DNA of 64,000 bases from Paramacrobiotus metropolitanus. Taxonomy: Eukaryota; Tardigrada; Eutardigrada; Parachela; Macrobiotidae. Made by a program: the position numbers and the translations under genes. This document shows positions 11,487 through 20,460 of this stretch, piece after piece (positions within the stretch are counted from its first letter, which is position 1; the number at the start of each line of letters is the position of its first letter). Under the pieces are notes generated by a model, which was given only the letters and a program-made list of their open reading frames with translations, searched no databases and was not told the DNA's origin. The DNA lies in assembly GCF_019649055.1 (NCBI RefSeq), contig NW_026570420.1, positions 90,291-154,290 of the forward strand. The letters are read 5' to 3'.

Positions 11487-12750
11487 GAATAGTTAATTAA
11501 AGGCAAGGCTGTGCTGTACGGTCAATTTTGTCGATTAGCGCGGGCAATCATTTACAGACTCGGTACAGAGAATCTATATAAGAGCTGATCGACCGCGGCG
11601 CACCGAGCTCTTTGAACAACTGAAACGCTGAAAAATAATATCTGTCTGTTTCGTTTAGTAATTATTAAGGAAAAAACTATTCTAAGGTATTTGACCAGTA
11701 CACATGTCAAATTATCGAAAACCGTGACCGCCGAGAACCACTTGGAATGTCACTTGCTGTGGTCACCGGAGAGCATTAATTCAACAGAAACAGCCGTATA
11801 CCTTACCATTAATGTTCTCATGAATGCTGCTTTCCCCAAAAACTTGACAAAAACCCAAACAAATTTATTCCAAACGCAAATATAGCAGGATATTATACTA
11901 GATGGATAAGGTATCTTAAATCCACAAATGACGAAGATCCACGAGAGAGTTCTTGCAGTAACAGTCAGCAGACATGACATACACATACATGCCTTTGTAG
12001 CAGTTTAATCATTATTTATTTCTGAAATAGCTGAGAGGCGGCACCATTCAGTCAACATTCAAGGCGGCTGGCATTGCGATCTTGTGGACAGGTATTACCT
12101 ATGGTAATCTGCCGCCAGCACATTTTTCTAATGAATTTCTCAGTCTCCGCCTTCCCACTTTGATAAGGAGAAACCCGTCTCGTATCGGCACTCCTCTCTC
12201 TTACAGCGCAAACCATGAAAGAAACGGCGCAGTCCATGTGATTCTTCAGGCAATCAAAAACTGTTCGTGACCAGATGTCAAAATGTGCAACTTGTTAGTA
12301 AAACAAACTACTGTATGAACTATTCCTTATAAAACATGAATTATGTATGTACGGTATTATGTGTACATAGTCGCCAGCGGCGGCAGCGTGGTGGAAAGCT
12401 AACTGAAAAGTAGGGTGCGCTGCGCGAGCACGACTGTAGGAGAGGTGGGACAATAAAGCCAGAGAGTAGTCAGCATACGTCAGAAGATCGCAAAGCTTTG
12501 CAGACTAATTCTGCTTGTCGCAGTTCGCTCATTACCCAGAAGTAAGTTAAGAAAATTACGACAACTTCAAAATACAATAGGATGGACGGCTGCTATGATA
12601 TTTCCAAAACCTGAAGGGTTAAGAATTATAACAAACAAAATTAGATATGGCACGGCTTGTTTTCGCACGTAATGCGCTTATTTTTTTGTTACCGTAACTA
12701 CACGAGACTCAATGCAACCTAACGCAACCCCACACAATCTAACGCAACTC
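11487..12750. other. Interval without a supported gene
   Basis: This lies between gene B and the 3' side of the retroelement. I searched by eye for a 3' LTR matching the region beyond 19.5 kb and did not find one. Short open stretches have no recognisable content. The end at 12720-12750 has repeated AACGCAAC/AATCTAACGC-type words only. Confidence 0.4.
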
Positions 12751-12754
12751 AAGA

Positions 12755-14839
12755 TTAACATAGTTTAACATTAACTATGTTGTTTCGAGTTTGGACCTCT
12801 GCTTCGATCGGTATGACCAAGCGGTGTGGTCGTCTCAGCGATTTAAAGTGGATTGGCCGTCCCGGGTCCATAGTCCGATAGGACCGGACCTTAATCCAGC
12901 AAGTTGAATAAGCTGGTAAGGTGTACCGCTGATGAACGAAGACAACTTCTCTCTCTTCTTTAAGGCCGTCAGTTGGACGTTCGGTCCGCAGTTTGCGGAT
13001 TACCGGTGCTTCGGCTCGAAGTTGGAGAATTTCTGTATCCTCTTCGTCATCACTTGACTCCTCCGATGATTGGTTATCAGAGTCCGTGTCCGGTGAGTCA
13101 CTAGAGCTTTGGACGTCCGAATCGGTAGACTCGGGTTTGTCGTTTTGCTCGGGTTTTGGCTTGCCATTGTCCTCGTTAGAGGTTGGCGCACCGCCGGCCA
13201 CTGTTGGTGCCGGTTTGGTCACGAGATCCATTTCTTGGATCTCTGGCGCTCCGGTTGCGATTCCCTGTTTTTCAGGTTCGTCCGGTTCCGCCATAGTTGT
13301 TGGACGGTCCCCATTGGGGAGTGGCGAGGCTGGTCGGCCTTTTGCCCAACGTTGAGTCGAACGGGTTTGTATGGCCCGTATTACCGCTTCAACGCCGTCT
13401 CCACATAGAGGACAAGTCAATTGGACTTCCTCTGATGAAGGGTCCTGCTCATTCTGGCCGGTTTCCCTTCGATGGCCTCCCTGTTCTGGGTGTGGGCCAT
13501 CATTAAAGCGCACTTTTGTCGCTATATGTGGTGCAGCTTCCAGCAATGGTTCCGGTATGGTCCTGACGTTAGTCAGGCTCAGGTCGTACTTTGGCCATAT
13601 GCTGACGCTTAAGCCAGGATGTTGGGCCACTTGTTTTCGAAGCGTTATTACGTCATCGAAAAGATCCGTGCACATCTTTTGGAGTGCTTTCGGCATTTCC
13701 ATGTGGTACTCCCTGTATTCCCACACGAGGGCTAGACGTTCGTCCTCCCATAAAGCTCCTTCTTGGACCAGGTCGTCCAGTTCTTGGGCGAATGGTCCGT
13801 ATTGGTCTGCTATCTGCGCCCACGTTAGTGGTACACCTTTTTCTTCAAGCCAGCCCTCTTCTAGGGCAAGGATCCGGCCAGCGCGGTATTCGAGGAAATT
13901 TCTAACCCCAGTAAACCAAGTTTTGTAGCGCTGGACCAGTTTCTCCTTAATTTCTCTGTCAGGCACCGGCCGTTGGCCCGGTGCCTCTGGTATCGGGATA
14001 GTCTTTACTATCCCGTGATTTGGCTTAAGTATGCCTGCACGGAATTGGGTCATATAACGCTCGATTGCGTTGTGGACGCGCAGCTCCCATATGAGGCTTT
14101 CAGTGGTGTCCAGGCATTCCCAACAGGTAGAAGGAGAACTTTTCGGGTGATCAAGCCGATTAACTCTCACTTCATCATCGGGTCCCGGTGCCTCTGGTAA
14201 TTGGATAGACTTTACCGCGTCCCAAACGATTTCTTTGTTTGGCTTAAGGATGAAGGTGAACTTGGAGTGGAGATAGTCACAGCCAAGTAATACGTGCACG
14301 TCCGTTAACGTCGGTTGGACGAAGAACGTGTGGTGGCTTTTGTATCCCTGCAGTGTCACCGGTACGGTGCAGCAGTGGGAGACCACAAAGGCGGTTTGTC
14401 CGCCAACACCAAGGATTTTGGCGTTCCGTCCTAATGGCTCTGTTTTGATACCATTGGCGGTGCAGAATTGCTGGCTGATGAGGGATGTCTCCGCTCCAGT
14501 GTCCAGCATGGCGAGCGTGTGGACTGGTCCAATTTGGACTTTGTGTGTCCATGCTCTGACGGTCTTCGGTTTGCGATTTTCGTCGAGGCCAACTGTCACT
14601 TCCCGCATCACCGGTACTATGGGGATTAGCGACACTGGTCCTGGATCGTCAGGAGCGTAGTGAGGTGAAGGTGGCTCCTGTTGGACAGACTCTTCCTGTG
14701 GTGGTGCGTCAGGAGCGTAGTGAGGTGAAGGTGGCTCCTGTTGGACAGACTCTTCCTGTGGTGGTGTTTCCACAACCCGTAGGGTCGAAAACATGCTTTT
14801 GGTGTTAAGGAAGGTCCGTGAGCTGTTTATGGTTCGCAC
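12755..14839 (-). CDS. Retropepsin-like aspartic protease polyprotein of the LTR-type element
   Basis: The frame is open from 15007; 14839 (a GTG) is used here as a conservative start, and translation is more likely to enter by frameshift from Gag. Residues 29-64 hold two perfect 20-residue repeats rich in P, E, Q and S. The protease core shows LAMLDTGAETSLIS (catalytic Asp 113) and the flap-side VLLGCDYL (about 183-190), the usual retropepsin pair. A long linker follows, with a repeated IPxPEAPG phrase, a CPLC-type pair, and an acidic Ser/Asp run near residues 590-625. The end (LPAYSTCWIKVRSY...) resembles the segment between protease and RT in Ty3-like Pol. The reading stops at 12755 before any RT motif. 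It would process the element's own Gag. Confidence 0.75.
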   Translation of the reverse strand: MRTINSSRTFLNTKSMFSTLRVVETPPQEESVQQEPPSPHYAPDAPPQEESVQQEPPSPHYAPDDPGPVSLIPIVPVMREVTVGLDENRKPKTVRAWTHKVQIGPVHTLAMLDTGAETSLISQQFCTANGIKTEPLGRNAKILGVGGQTAFVVSHCCTVPVTLQGYKSHHTFFVQPTLTDVHVLLGCDYLHSKFTFILKPNKEIVWDAVKSIQLPEAPGPDDEVRVNRLDHPKSSPSTCWECLDTTESLIWELRVHNAIERYMTQFRAGILKPNHGIVKTIPIPEAPGQRPVPDREIKEKLVQRYKTWFTGVRNFLEYRAGRILALEEGWLEEKGVPLTWAQIADQYGPFAQELDDLVQEGALWEDERLALVWEYREYHMEMPKALQKMCTDLFDDVITLRKQVAQHPGLSVSIWPKYDLSLTNVRTIPEPLLEAAPHIATKVRFNDGPHPEQGGHRRETGQNEQDPSSEEVQLTCPLCGDGVEAVIRAIQTRSTQRWAKGRPASPLPNGDRPTTMAEPDEPEKQGIATGAPEIQEMDLVTKPAPTVAGGAPTSNEDNGKPKPEQNDKPESTDSDVQSSSDSPDTDSDNQSSEESSDDEEDTEILQLRAEAPVIRKLRTERPTDGLKEEREVVFVHQRYTLPAYSTCWIKVRSYRTMDPGRPIHFKSLRRPHRLVIPIEAEVQTRNNIVNVKLC
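14647..14766. repeat. Perfect 60-bp tandem duplication inside the protease ORF
   Basis: The segments 14647-14706 and 14707-14766 are identical by eye and in frame, giving two copies of a 20-residue unit beginning PPQEESVQQEPP. The duplication is recent and keeps the frame open. Confidence 0.9.
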
Positions 14840-15007
14840 CGTTGGTGTGGTGCCGAGGGGTTGTCCACCGATCTGGGGCCAGCAGGTACGGGGACTTGAC
14901 GCCTCAAGAGGTTCGGTTGTCCAATCTTTTAGGGATCCGACCTCGCTGTCCGTATCTTGTACGGACCATCCGTCCGGTGCACTGTCGGAGGATGTGTCTG
15001 ACGCCGA

Positions 15008-15283
15008 TTATGGATACGTCATGTTCGTGGTGCGACGTCTCGCTTTGCCACGTGTTCGGTTGGCCTTTGGGTTGGTTGAGGCTCCGAGTTTTGGGGATCG
15101 GTTGGCCTTGGGGTTAGTTGAGGCTCCGAAAATCGACTTGGTCGCCTGCAGTGCGACTGTCGGCCTGGCATCACTTTTAGAGCCAGGTGGCTTAAGCGCT
15201 GGTTTGGCGCAAAGCCTGGATCCGCTGGTAGGCTGTTGAGCCATATGGGTTAGTTTGGGATCCATGTGGGTTAGTAACTGCAC
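15008..15283 (-). pseudogene. Linker segment upstream of the protease, cut by a TAA
   Basis: This 91-codon segment lies in the same frame as the protease ORF and is separated from it by one in-frame TAA (15010-15008). It contains a doubled GASTNPKANR phrase coded by a roughly 40-bp tandem repeat (about 15055-15130). With the stop removed it would simply be the N-terminal part of the protease polyprotein, so the TAA is probably a disabling mutation, although a readthrough stop cannot be excluded. Confidence 0.55.
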
Positions 15284-15417
15284 AGGGGTTATGTCCGGCG
15301 GTTTAGGTACCGGTCTTAGGTCAGGTGAGTTGCCGATACTCCCCGACCTGAGGCGTTTCCCGCGGTTGGGCTGGCCCGGCTAGGGCCGCCGCCGCCGTTG
15401 CCATTTGGCTGCACCAG

Positions 15418-15837
15418 CTAGTCCGGTATGGGTGGTAGCGCTGGCCTCTCATTGGCTGGCGTCTGGTATCCCTGCTTTGGACCATTCTGGCGATTTCCGC
15501 CACCGGGCCCACTTCCTGAGCCGGTGGACTGCCTTCGGCTGCCTATCCCCCCATTAACACGTGGTGGTCTGGGTTGTTTGGGTGGCACTAAGCCGAAGCG
15601 GTTAGGGTTGGCTGACCCGGTAGGGTAGCCTTTTTGATAGCGATTTCGCCAATCCAAATACCATTTCCGGTTTGGATTTTCGCCATATGGCCTGTTTGCA
15701 TAGCCACAGCCGTCAGTTGCGTGGTTTCCCCACAGGCAGTGGTTACAGGTGATGATCCCGTCTTTGGCCCATCGCTCGAACATGCGCTCGACTCGGTCGA
15801 TGTACATATCCTCTTGTCTGCGGGCCTCTTCGGGGCT
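15418..15837 (-). CDS. Zinc-knuckle (nucleocapsid-like) segment of the LTR-type element
   Basis: This frame is open across the Gag stop and reads TLSPEEARRQEDMYIDRVER, then CNHCLWGNHATDGC, a perfect C-x2-C-x4-H-x4-C knuckle, then a Gly/Pro/Arg-rich tail ending at 15418. It lies -1 relative to Gag, so a Gag-nucleocapsid fusion would need a -1 step near 15837. No canonical slippery heptamer is seen right at the stop. In the older copy at 1919-2269 the Gly-rich tail and the knuckle are in one frame, which favours a point deletion or insertion here. The role would be RNA binding and packaging. Confidence 0.7.
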   Translation of the reverse strand, partial: SPEEARRQEDMYIDRVERMFERWAKDGIITCNHCLWGNHATDGCGYANRPYGENPNRKWYLDWRNRYQKGYPTGSANPNRFGLVPPKQPRPPRVNGGIGSRRQSTGSGSGPGGGNRQNGPKQGYQTPANERPALPPIPD

Positions 15838-18800
15838 CAGAGTCTGGCGTTGGCCACTCTGGCCTCCCGGCTTCGGTTTTGTCCTCCAGGGCTGTTGCCG
15901 CTTTGGTTTCCGCTAAAGCTGGCGTTTTGGCCCTTGGAGAACTTGCCCTTTGGTCCTCCGCCGCTGTTGCCCTGGCTGTAGCCATAGTTGCCCTGGTTTC
16001 GGACCTGGCCATAGCCGCCACTACCGCCATTTGGCGGTGTAGACCCACGTTGTGGGAAGGCTAAGTTCAAGGCCGCGATGGCGGCGTATGTTGCCTCAAT
16101 TTGGGCTTGTGTAGCCTGCGGGGGATAGAGTGCCGGTTGTTGTGGTACGACTTGGGCTGGTGGCGTTTGTATGGCCGTTCGGATTGTTGGGTATCCGCGG
16201 CTTGCCTTCCCTTCGTACTCCGGCTTTCCCATTGTGTACTGCCGGACATAGTCCCGGAATTCTGCCGGTGACTTTGGTATCCGGATGTCCAGAGCGCGGC
16301 GCAGTTCTGGCTCCTTCACATTCTCTCTCAAGAAGTGAAGTGTCATGGTGTCGTCCAAGCCAGCGCGCGTCTGGAGAGTCAACATAGCATCGTAATACTG
16401 CTCAGGGGTTTCGGTCAAATGTTGGTAGTACCGATGGGTGATTTCTCCCATGGCAGTGGCCTGCTGATTATCATCGCAATATCGAGTGGCAAATTTTTGG
16501 AGCCACTCTTCCACTGTCCAACCGTCCTCGTCTTCACGATTGGCTTGGCCAGTGTACCATTCTTTTACAGGGTCCGATAGGGCCATGTAAATGCGTCTCA
16601 TAAAGTCCGGATCTGGTTTGTTCAGATCGGACGACTGCTTACAGATCCGTCGGACCTGTGCAAGCCATCCATTCACCATTGTTTTGTTGCCGTCAAATTT
16701 TGGCAACTCGGTGCGGACTTGAGCTCTCGCGGTGGCTTTCCCCATCTCTTGGGCCATTTCCTTGATTTGCTCTCTGGTTGAGAGAGCTGGACTGACCGGT
16801 GGTGATGGGGCAGGTGTTGGCTGCTGTGGTATTAGCGGCACCTGCTGAGGTTGGGCCCACATTGGTTGGCCCGGTACGATCTGGATAGCCCCGTTGGACG
16901 CCATCCATGCGTATGCTCCATTCGGGAGCTGGACCAACATGGGCGCATTTTGGCCCTGGCCTGGTTGGGCTGCTGGTCCTGGTGGCATGGCCGCTGTTGG
17001 CGGTATGCCTGGTGGTTGGGGCACGTTTTGGCCCGTGGGCGTGGTTTGGCCCATCTGTGGCTGAGCTTGGCCCGTTGGGGCTGCCGCCGTGATAGGAGGG
17101 CCAAATAGGCTTAGTTGGCCTACTAGTGGTTGTTGCACCGTTGGTGTACCACTTTGGCCTCCTATCTGTCCTTGCATGGCCGATGGCCCGAACATAAGGC
17201 TCGGCTGGCTGGTCCGATTTGGGTCCATGCCGCTAGTGTGAGCTTGGCTTGTGGCCGGTTGTGGACTAAAATTGAAGTCCATGTTCGGGAATATCGACGG
17301 ATACAAGGACGGGTATGGTGGCCTTGATCCGAAGTAGCTGTGGCTGGGTGTTGCCTGGCTCGGATCAAAGCTTGGCCCGCTTAACGTAGACGGATGAGTC
17401 TGCGTTGCAGGCGTCACTATCGTCGTTGGACCGATAGTGGCAGTTGTGGTGACCGGGACTGGTGGTGGCGGCAGTGTTACTGTCGCCGTTGATGTTCCGC
17501 GGTCCACCGGGCTGGGAGGCGCGGGTATGGTTGGCCCCTTTGGAGGATCTCCAACCGATGGTCCTTCCACAGCCATATTCACTTGGTAATTCTGTTGGTG
17601 ATACACTGGCTCGCGGTAGAAGCGTTGGCCCTGCCGCAGAGTCTCGTCGACTTTTTCTTGTCGGCGTTGTGTATCCGAGTCTGAAAAGGTGTGGTAGGAT
17701 GGTGGTTCTGCGGACAACTCGGAGTTGATATCTGCGAGATGTGATTTCTCCGCATCTAAGCAGGCGTTTTCCGTGCTTAGCCTTTCCAGTTCCTCGTTCA
17801 TTTCGGTTACACGTTGTGTAGCCGCCTGGTAGTCTTTGACCAAGCCGGCATTATTGGCCTCCAAAACGATGATCCGGTCTTGTTGGCCCTGGATCACCTG
17901 TTTGGCTTGGTTGAAGGCCTGCTCCAATTGGACGAAGTTTTGGTGTCCAATGGCGCTGTTTCGCTCAAGTTGGACCCGAATGGTTGCTTCGGTGTTGAGC
18001 TGGCTTTGGAGGGCAACGATCTGTTGCTGGAGTTGCACGTTCTGTGCCTCCTTCTGCTGAACCGTTTGGCTCATCAGTCCTCCTTGCTGGATGGTCTTCA
18101 TGAGATTCTGGTGGCTCTCATAAAGAAGGTTGTATCCATTCCGCAGACGGTTGATTTCGTCCTGCAGATTGGACAAGTCTTCGGTGAGACGTTCGTTTTC
18201 CCTCTGTAGGCGGTCCGCCTCAGAGTCGGTGTCGTCAATGGTGGTCCGGGCCGCAGCCAAGTCGTCCCTGGCTTTGGCCAGCTCGGTCCTCGTAGAGGTT
18301 AGCAGGGCTTCAAGGCCCGCCACAGCCGTTTCTAGGCTGTGGATTGTCCTATTGAGCTGGTCTCGCTCAGCATTAGGACATGGTGACAACTTGAGCTGGG
18401 TTAGCTCAAGTTGGGTCTGGGCCAGTATGGCCGAGACACGTTTAACCTCTGCGTCCGATTGGAACGCAAGGTCTTTGTGTCTGCAGATCTCGTCCTGCAT
18501 CCATCGTTCAGATAGCAGGGAAGCTTCTGCGATGTCCGCCAGCTGTTTGGTCAGGTCCCGTACTGTGGTCCGAAGTTGGTCGACTTCATCGAGTTCCTCG
18601 GGCCGGGTTGCCTGGATCAGCTTTGGCGGGCTGACGTTGGCGCGGCCTGTGTCCCAGGAGGGCTGGTTAAGGTCCATCCTGGCTGTGGCCCTGTTAAGTT
18701 GGGCCAGATCCACAATTGGCTCTCCGTCCGGTTTGGACGGGCCAAGCGCGCCGATGACGTCATTGGTCGGCGATGGCGTTGTGTAAGTTGGGCCATCGTC

Positions 18801-19517
18801 CTCAAACATGAGTGGCGACTGACTCGCGGGCTGTTGGCCTTGGTCATGTGCCTTTAGACCAGCCTTTTTGGCTTGGCCCTTTGCCTTGCGTCCAAATTTG
18901 GCCACCGTTGGTGCCTCAGGTTTGATCTGGTCCGAGCCCGGTAGGATTGGACGTGCTGTCAGATCCTGGACATCAAGGTTGGACCGGGCCACGTTGTTTG
19001 GCTCTGGTCCATCGGTGCGTGTCTTGTCCTCACTTGTGGCCGCCGTTGGCGCCTTAAGTTGGACTTGGCCCGAGCCAGGTATGGCCGGTTGTTGCGCCAA
19101 GTCCCGAGGGACACTGTTGGCCTGGGCCGTCCTGTCGGCGCCAGGTTGGCTGTCCAGAGGCTGGTTGGCCTCGGACAGTTCGTCGGATGCCTCCAGGAAT
19201 GTGTCGTCCCGGGTGGCGTCCAGACTTTCGTCACTTGTCTCCAAGTCGGCCGGCAGGATTTGTTTGTCCCGCCTGTCTTTGTCCTCGACCGAACTCGTTG
19301 AGCCGGCCGAGTTTGGCTCGTCTGGGTCAGAGCTGTTTGGCTTGGCGTTACGGAACCGGTAAGGTCCCGTTGGCTCTCGTGTAGCGTAGCTCTTGCCCAG
19401 TTGCTTCTTATATTCGTTGGGTTGGCGCCCGTCCATAGGACTGAGCAATCTCCGTTGGAGTTGCTCATGGCTGGTGTATGGCATCACCTTGGCCAAGGCG
19501 CTTTCGGTTTGGCCCAT
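15837..19517 (-). CDS. Gag polyprotein of the LTR-type element, 1226 aa
   Basis: The ATG at 19517 begins MGQTES, a good N-myristoylation context (Gly2, Ser6). Residues 20-300 are polar and low complexity. Residues about 305-605 form a long heptad-rich coiled coil (for example LQRENERLTEDLSNLQDEI). A PPSY motif follows at 605-608 and YPSL at 735-738, inside a Pro/Gln/Thr-rich region (650-930). Residues about 937-1110 match the retrotransposon Gag capsid-like fold, starting LPKFDGNKTMVNGWL and including TPEQYYDAMLTLQTRAGL. The tail (1160-1226) is Gly/Asn/Ser-rich. The size is well above the 300-500 residues usual for Ty3-like Gag, because of the coiled coil and proline-rich insert. The frame is fully intact, suggesting recent activity or selection. 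Confidence 0.85.
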   Translation of the reverse strand: MGQTESALAKVMPYTSHEQLQRRLLSPMDGRQPNEYKKQLGKSYATREPTGPYRFRNAKPNSSDPDEPNSAGSTSSVEDKDRRDKQILPADLETSDESLDATRDDTFLEASDELSEANQPLDSQPGADRTAQANSVPRDLAQQPAIPGSGQVQLKAPTAATSEDKTRTDGPEPNNVARSNLDVQDLTARPILPGSDQIKPEAPTVAKFGRKAKGQAKKAGLKAHDQGQQPASQSPLMFEDDGPTYTTPSPTNDVIGALGPSKPDGEPIVDLAQLNRATARMDLNQPSWDTGRANVSPPKLIQATRPEELDEVDQLRTTVRDLTKQLADIAEASLLSERWMQDEICRHKDLAFQSDAEVKRVSAILAQTQLELTQLKLSPCPNAERDQLNRTIHSLETAVAGLEALLTSTRTELAKARDDLAAARTTIDDTDSEADRLQRENERLTEDLSNLQDEINRLRNGYNLLYESHQNLMKTIQQGGLMSQTVQQKEAQNVQLQQQIVALQSQLNTEATIRVQLERNSAIGHQNFVQLEQAFNQAKQVIQGQQDRIIVLEANNAGLVKDYQAATQRVTEMNEELERLSTENACLDAEKSHLADINSELSAEPPSYHTFSDSDTQRRQEKVDETLRQGQRFYREPVYHQQNYQVNMAVEGPSVGDPPKGPTIPAPPSPVDRGTSTATVTLPPPPVPVTTTATIGPTTIVTPATQTHPSTLSGPSFDPSQATPSHSYFGSRPPYPSLYPSIFPNMDFNFSPQPATSQAHTSGMDPNRTSQPSLMFGPSAMQGQIGGQSGTPTVQQPLVGQLSLFGPPITAAAPTGQAQPQMGQTTPTGQNVPQPPGIPPTAAMPPGPAAQPGQGQNAPMLVQLPNGAYAWMASNGAIQIVPGQPMWAQPQQVPLIPQQPTPAPSPPVSPALSTREQIKEMAQEMGKATARAQVRTELPKFDGNKTMVNGWLAQVRRICKQSSDLNKPDPDFMRRIYMALSDPVKEWYTGQANREDEDGWTVEEWLQKFATRYCDDNQQATAMGEITHRYYQHLTETPEQYYDAMLTLQTRAGLDDTMTLHFLRENVKEPELRRALDIRIPKSPAEFRDYVRQYTMGKPEYEGKASRGYPTIRTAIQTPPAQVVPQQPALYPPQATQAQIEATYAAIAALNLAFPQRGSTPPNGGSGGYGQVRNQGNYGYSQGNSGGGPKGKFSKGQNASFSGNQSGNSPGGQNRSREARVANARL

Positions 19518-20159
19518 GGTAGTGGGACTTGAGAAGTGTCGTTGGTTTTGGTCCGGACCGGAACGTTGAGTTGGCTGTCGCGGGTTGGTGCTGGTCAGGT
19601 ACGCTAGAGCTCAGGTTTAGCGTTAGCTCCCTATGGCCCTATGTTACGTTACTGACCAGTGTGACGTCAAGTACGAAATGGTCTTGCAAAAAGCTCTACG
19701 TCACGAGTAGCGTGCCGTGAGCAAAAAATGCAAAAAAGTATGAGTCACTATGACTGTTATAACACGGGGAAGTTTCCCACGCGTTCTGATTGGTCAGAAA
19801 TTTATGGAAAATAACCACGCTGACGTCACGCGACTTTTTCGCGAAAATTCCGGCTGGACAAAATGGCGGTTGTTTTTTGCCGAAAATTCAGTAAAAATCA
19901 GGAAAAAATTTCTCGAGAGTTCTGTTCTATTTTTCTAGTGCAGAATTTCTCAAGGAGTCCGAAAAAGCTATTTTGGAGCAAATCGAATAAACGGTTGAAA
20001 AGTTATGAAGGGTTATAATTAGGTTCTACGCGGAAACCTCGAAATTTTCAGAAGTTCTACGAAAACCTACGCGTCACAGCAGGTCTTACCGGCGGTTTGT
20101 TCGCTCCAAACTGCTGCTCCGTCGTTCCCCTTCACCCTCTTCTACCGTGAGGGCCGCAG

Positions 20160-20460
20160 CGCACCCGATAGGGCGTAATGGTGTATCAGGACCGTACCGA
20201 ACGCAGTTTTTGCGCCGGGAGCCAAAGCTGCGGGAGGTCTACTTATAGACGCTGACCCGTATCATGCAACCCGGTAGGGCGCTTAATTGGTAAATTGGAT
20301 CGTACCCAACTCAGTTTTTGAGCGGGGAGCCAAAGCTGCGGGGGACCTACTTATAGGCGCCGACCCGTATGAGTAATCCGTCGCGCAGCAGACTTCCAAT
20401 GAAGCCTGTATGATGCAGGAGATGGTGGTCGCGGGATTGCTGGCCTACTTATAGGCGATC
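20160..20460 (-). promoter_or_regulatory. Tandemly repeated TATA-containing region upstream of Gag (candidate LTR promoter)
   Basis: A block of about 108 bp is imperfectly repeated (about 20164-20271 and 20272-20385) with a third partial copy near 20440. Each copy, read on the minus strand toward Gag, contains CTATAAGT (20241-20248, 20349-20356, 20447-20454). Orientation and position 0.7-0.9 kb upstream of the Gag ATG fit a U3 promoter with duplicated core elements. No second LTR was found to confirm it. Confidence 0.45.

Larger units (their letters stand above)
12755..20460 (-). mobile_element. LTR-type retroelement (Ty3-like), gag-protease part, pol missing
   Basis: On the minus strand the order is a candidate promoter region (about 20460-20160), a leader, Gag (19517-15837), a zinc-knuckle segment (15837-15418), a linker (15283-15008) and an aspartic-protease polyprotein (15007-12755). 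Each of the three coding parts lies in a different frame, each step being -1. The last frame ends shortly after the stretch that in Ty3-like Pol precedes reverse transcriptase, so RT, RNase H and integrase are absent or lost. I found no matching terminal repeats. A second, much more decayed copy occupies 1-3900. Family level (Ty3-like) rests on the capsid-like domain, the zinc knuckle and the DTGA protease. Confidence 0.8.

Noticed and set aside
18130-19362. Plus-strand frames of 160-220 codons opposite gag
   Set aside because: They are low-complexity complements of the coiled-coil and Ser/Asp-rich Gag sequence, with no motifs of their own.
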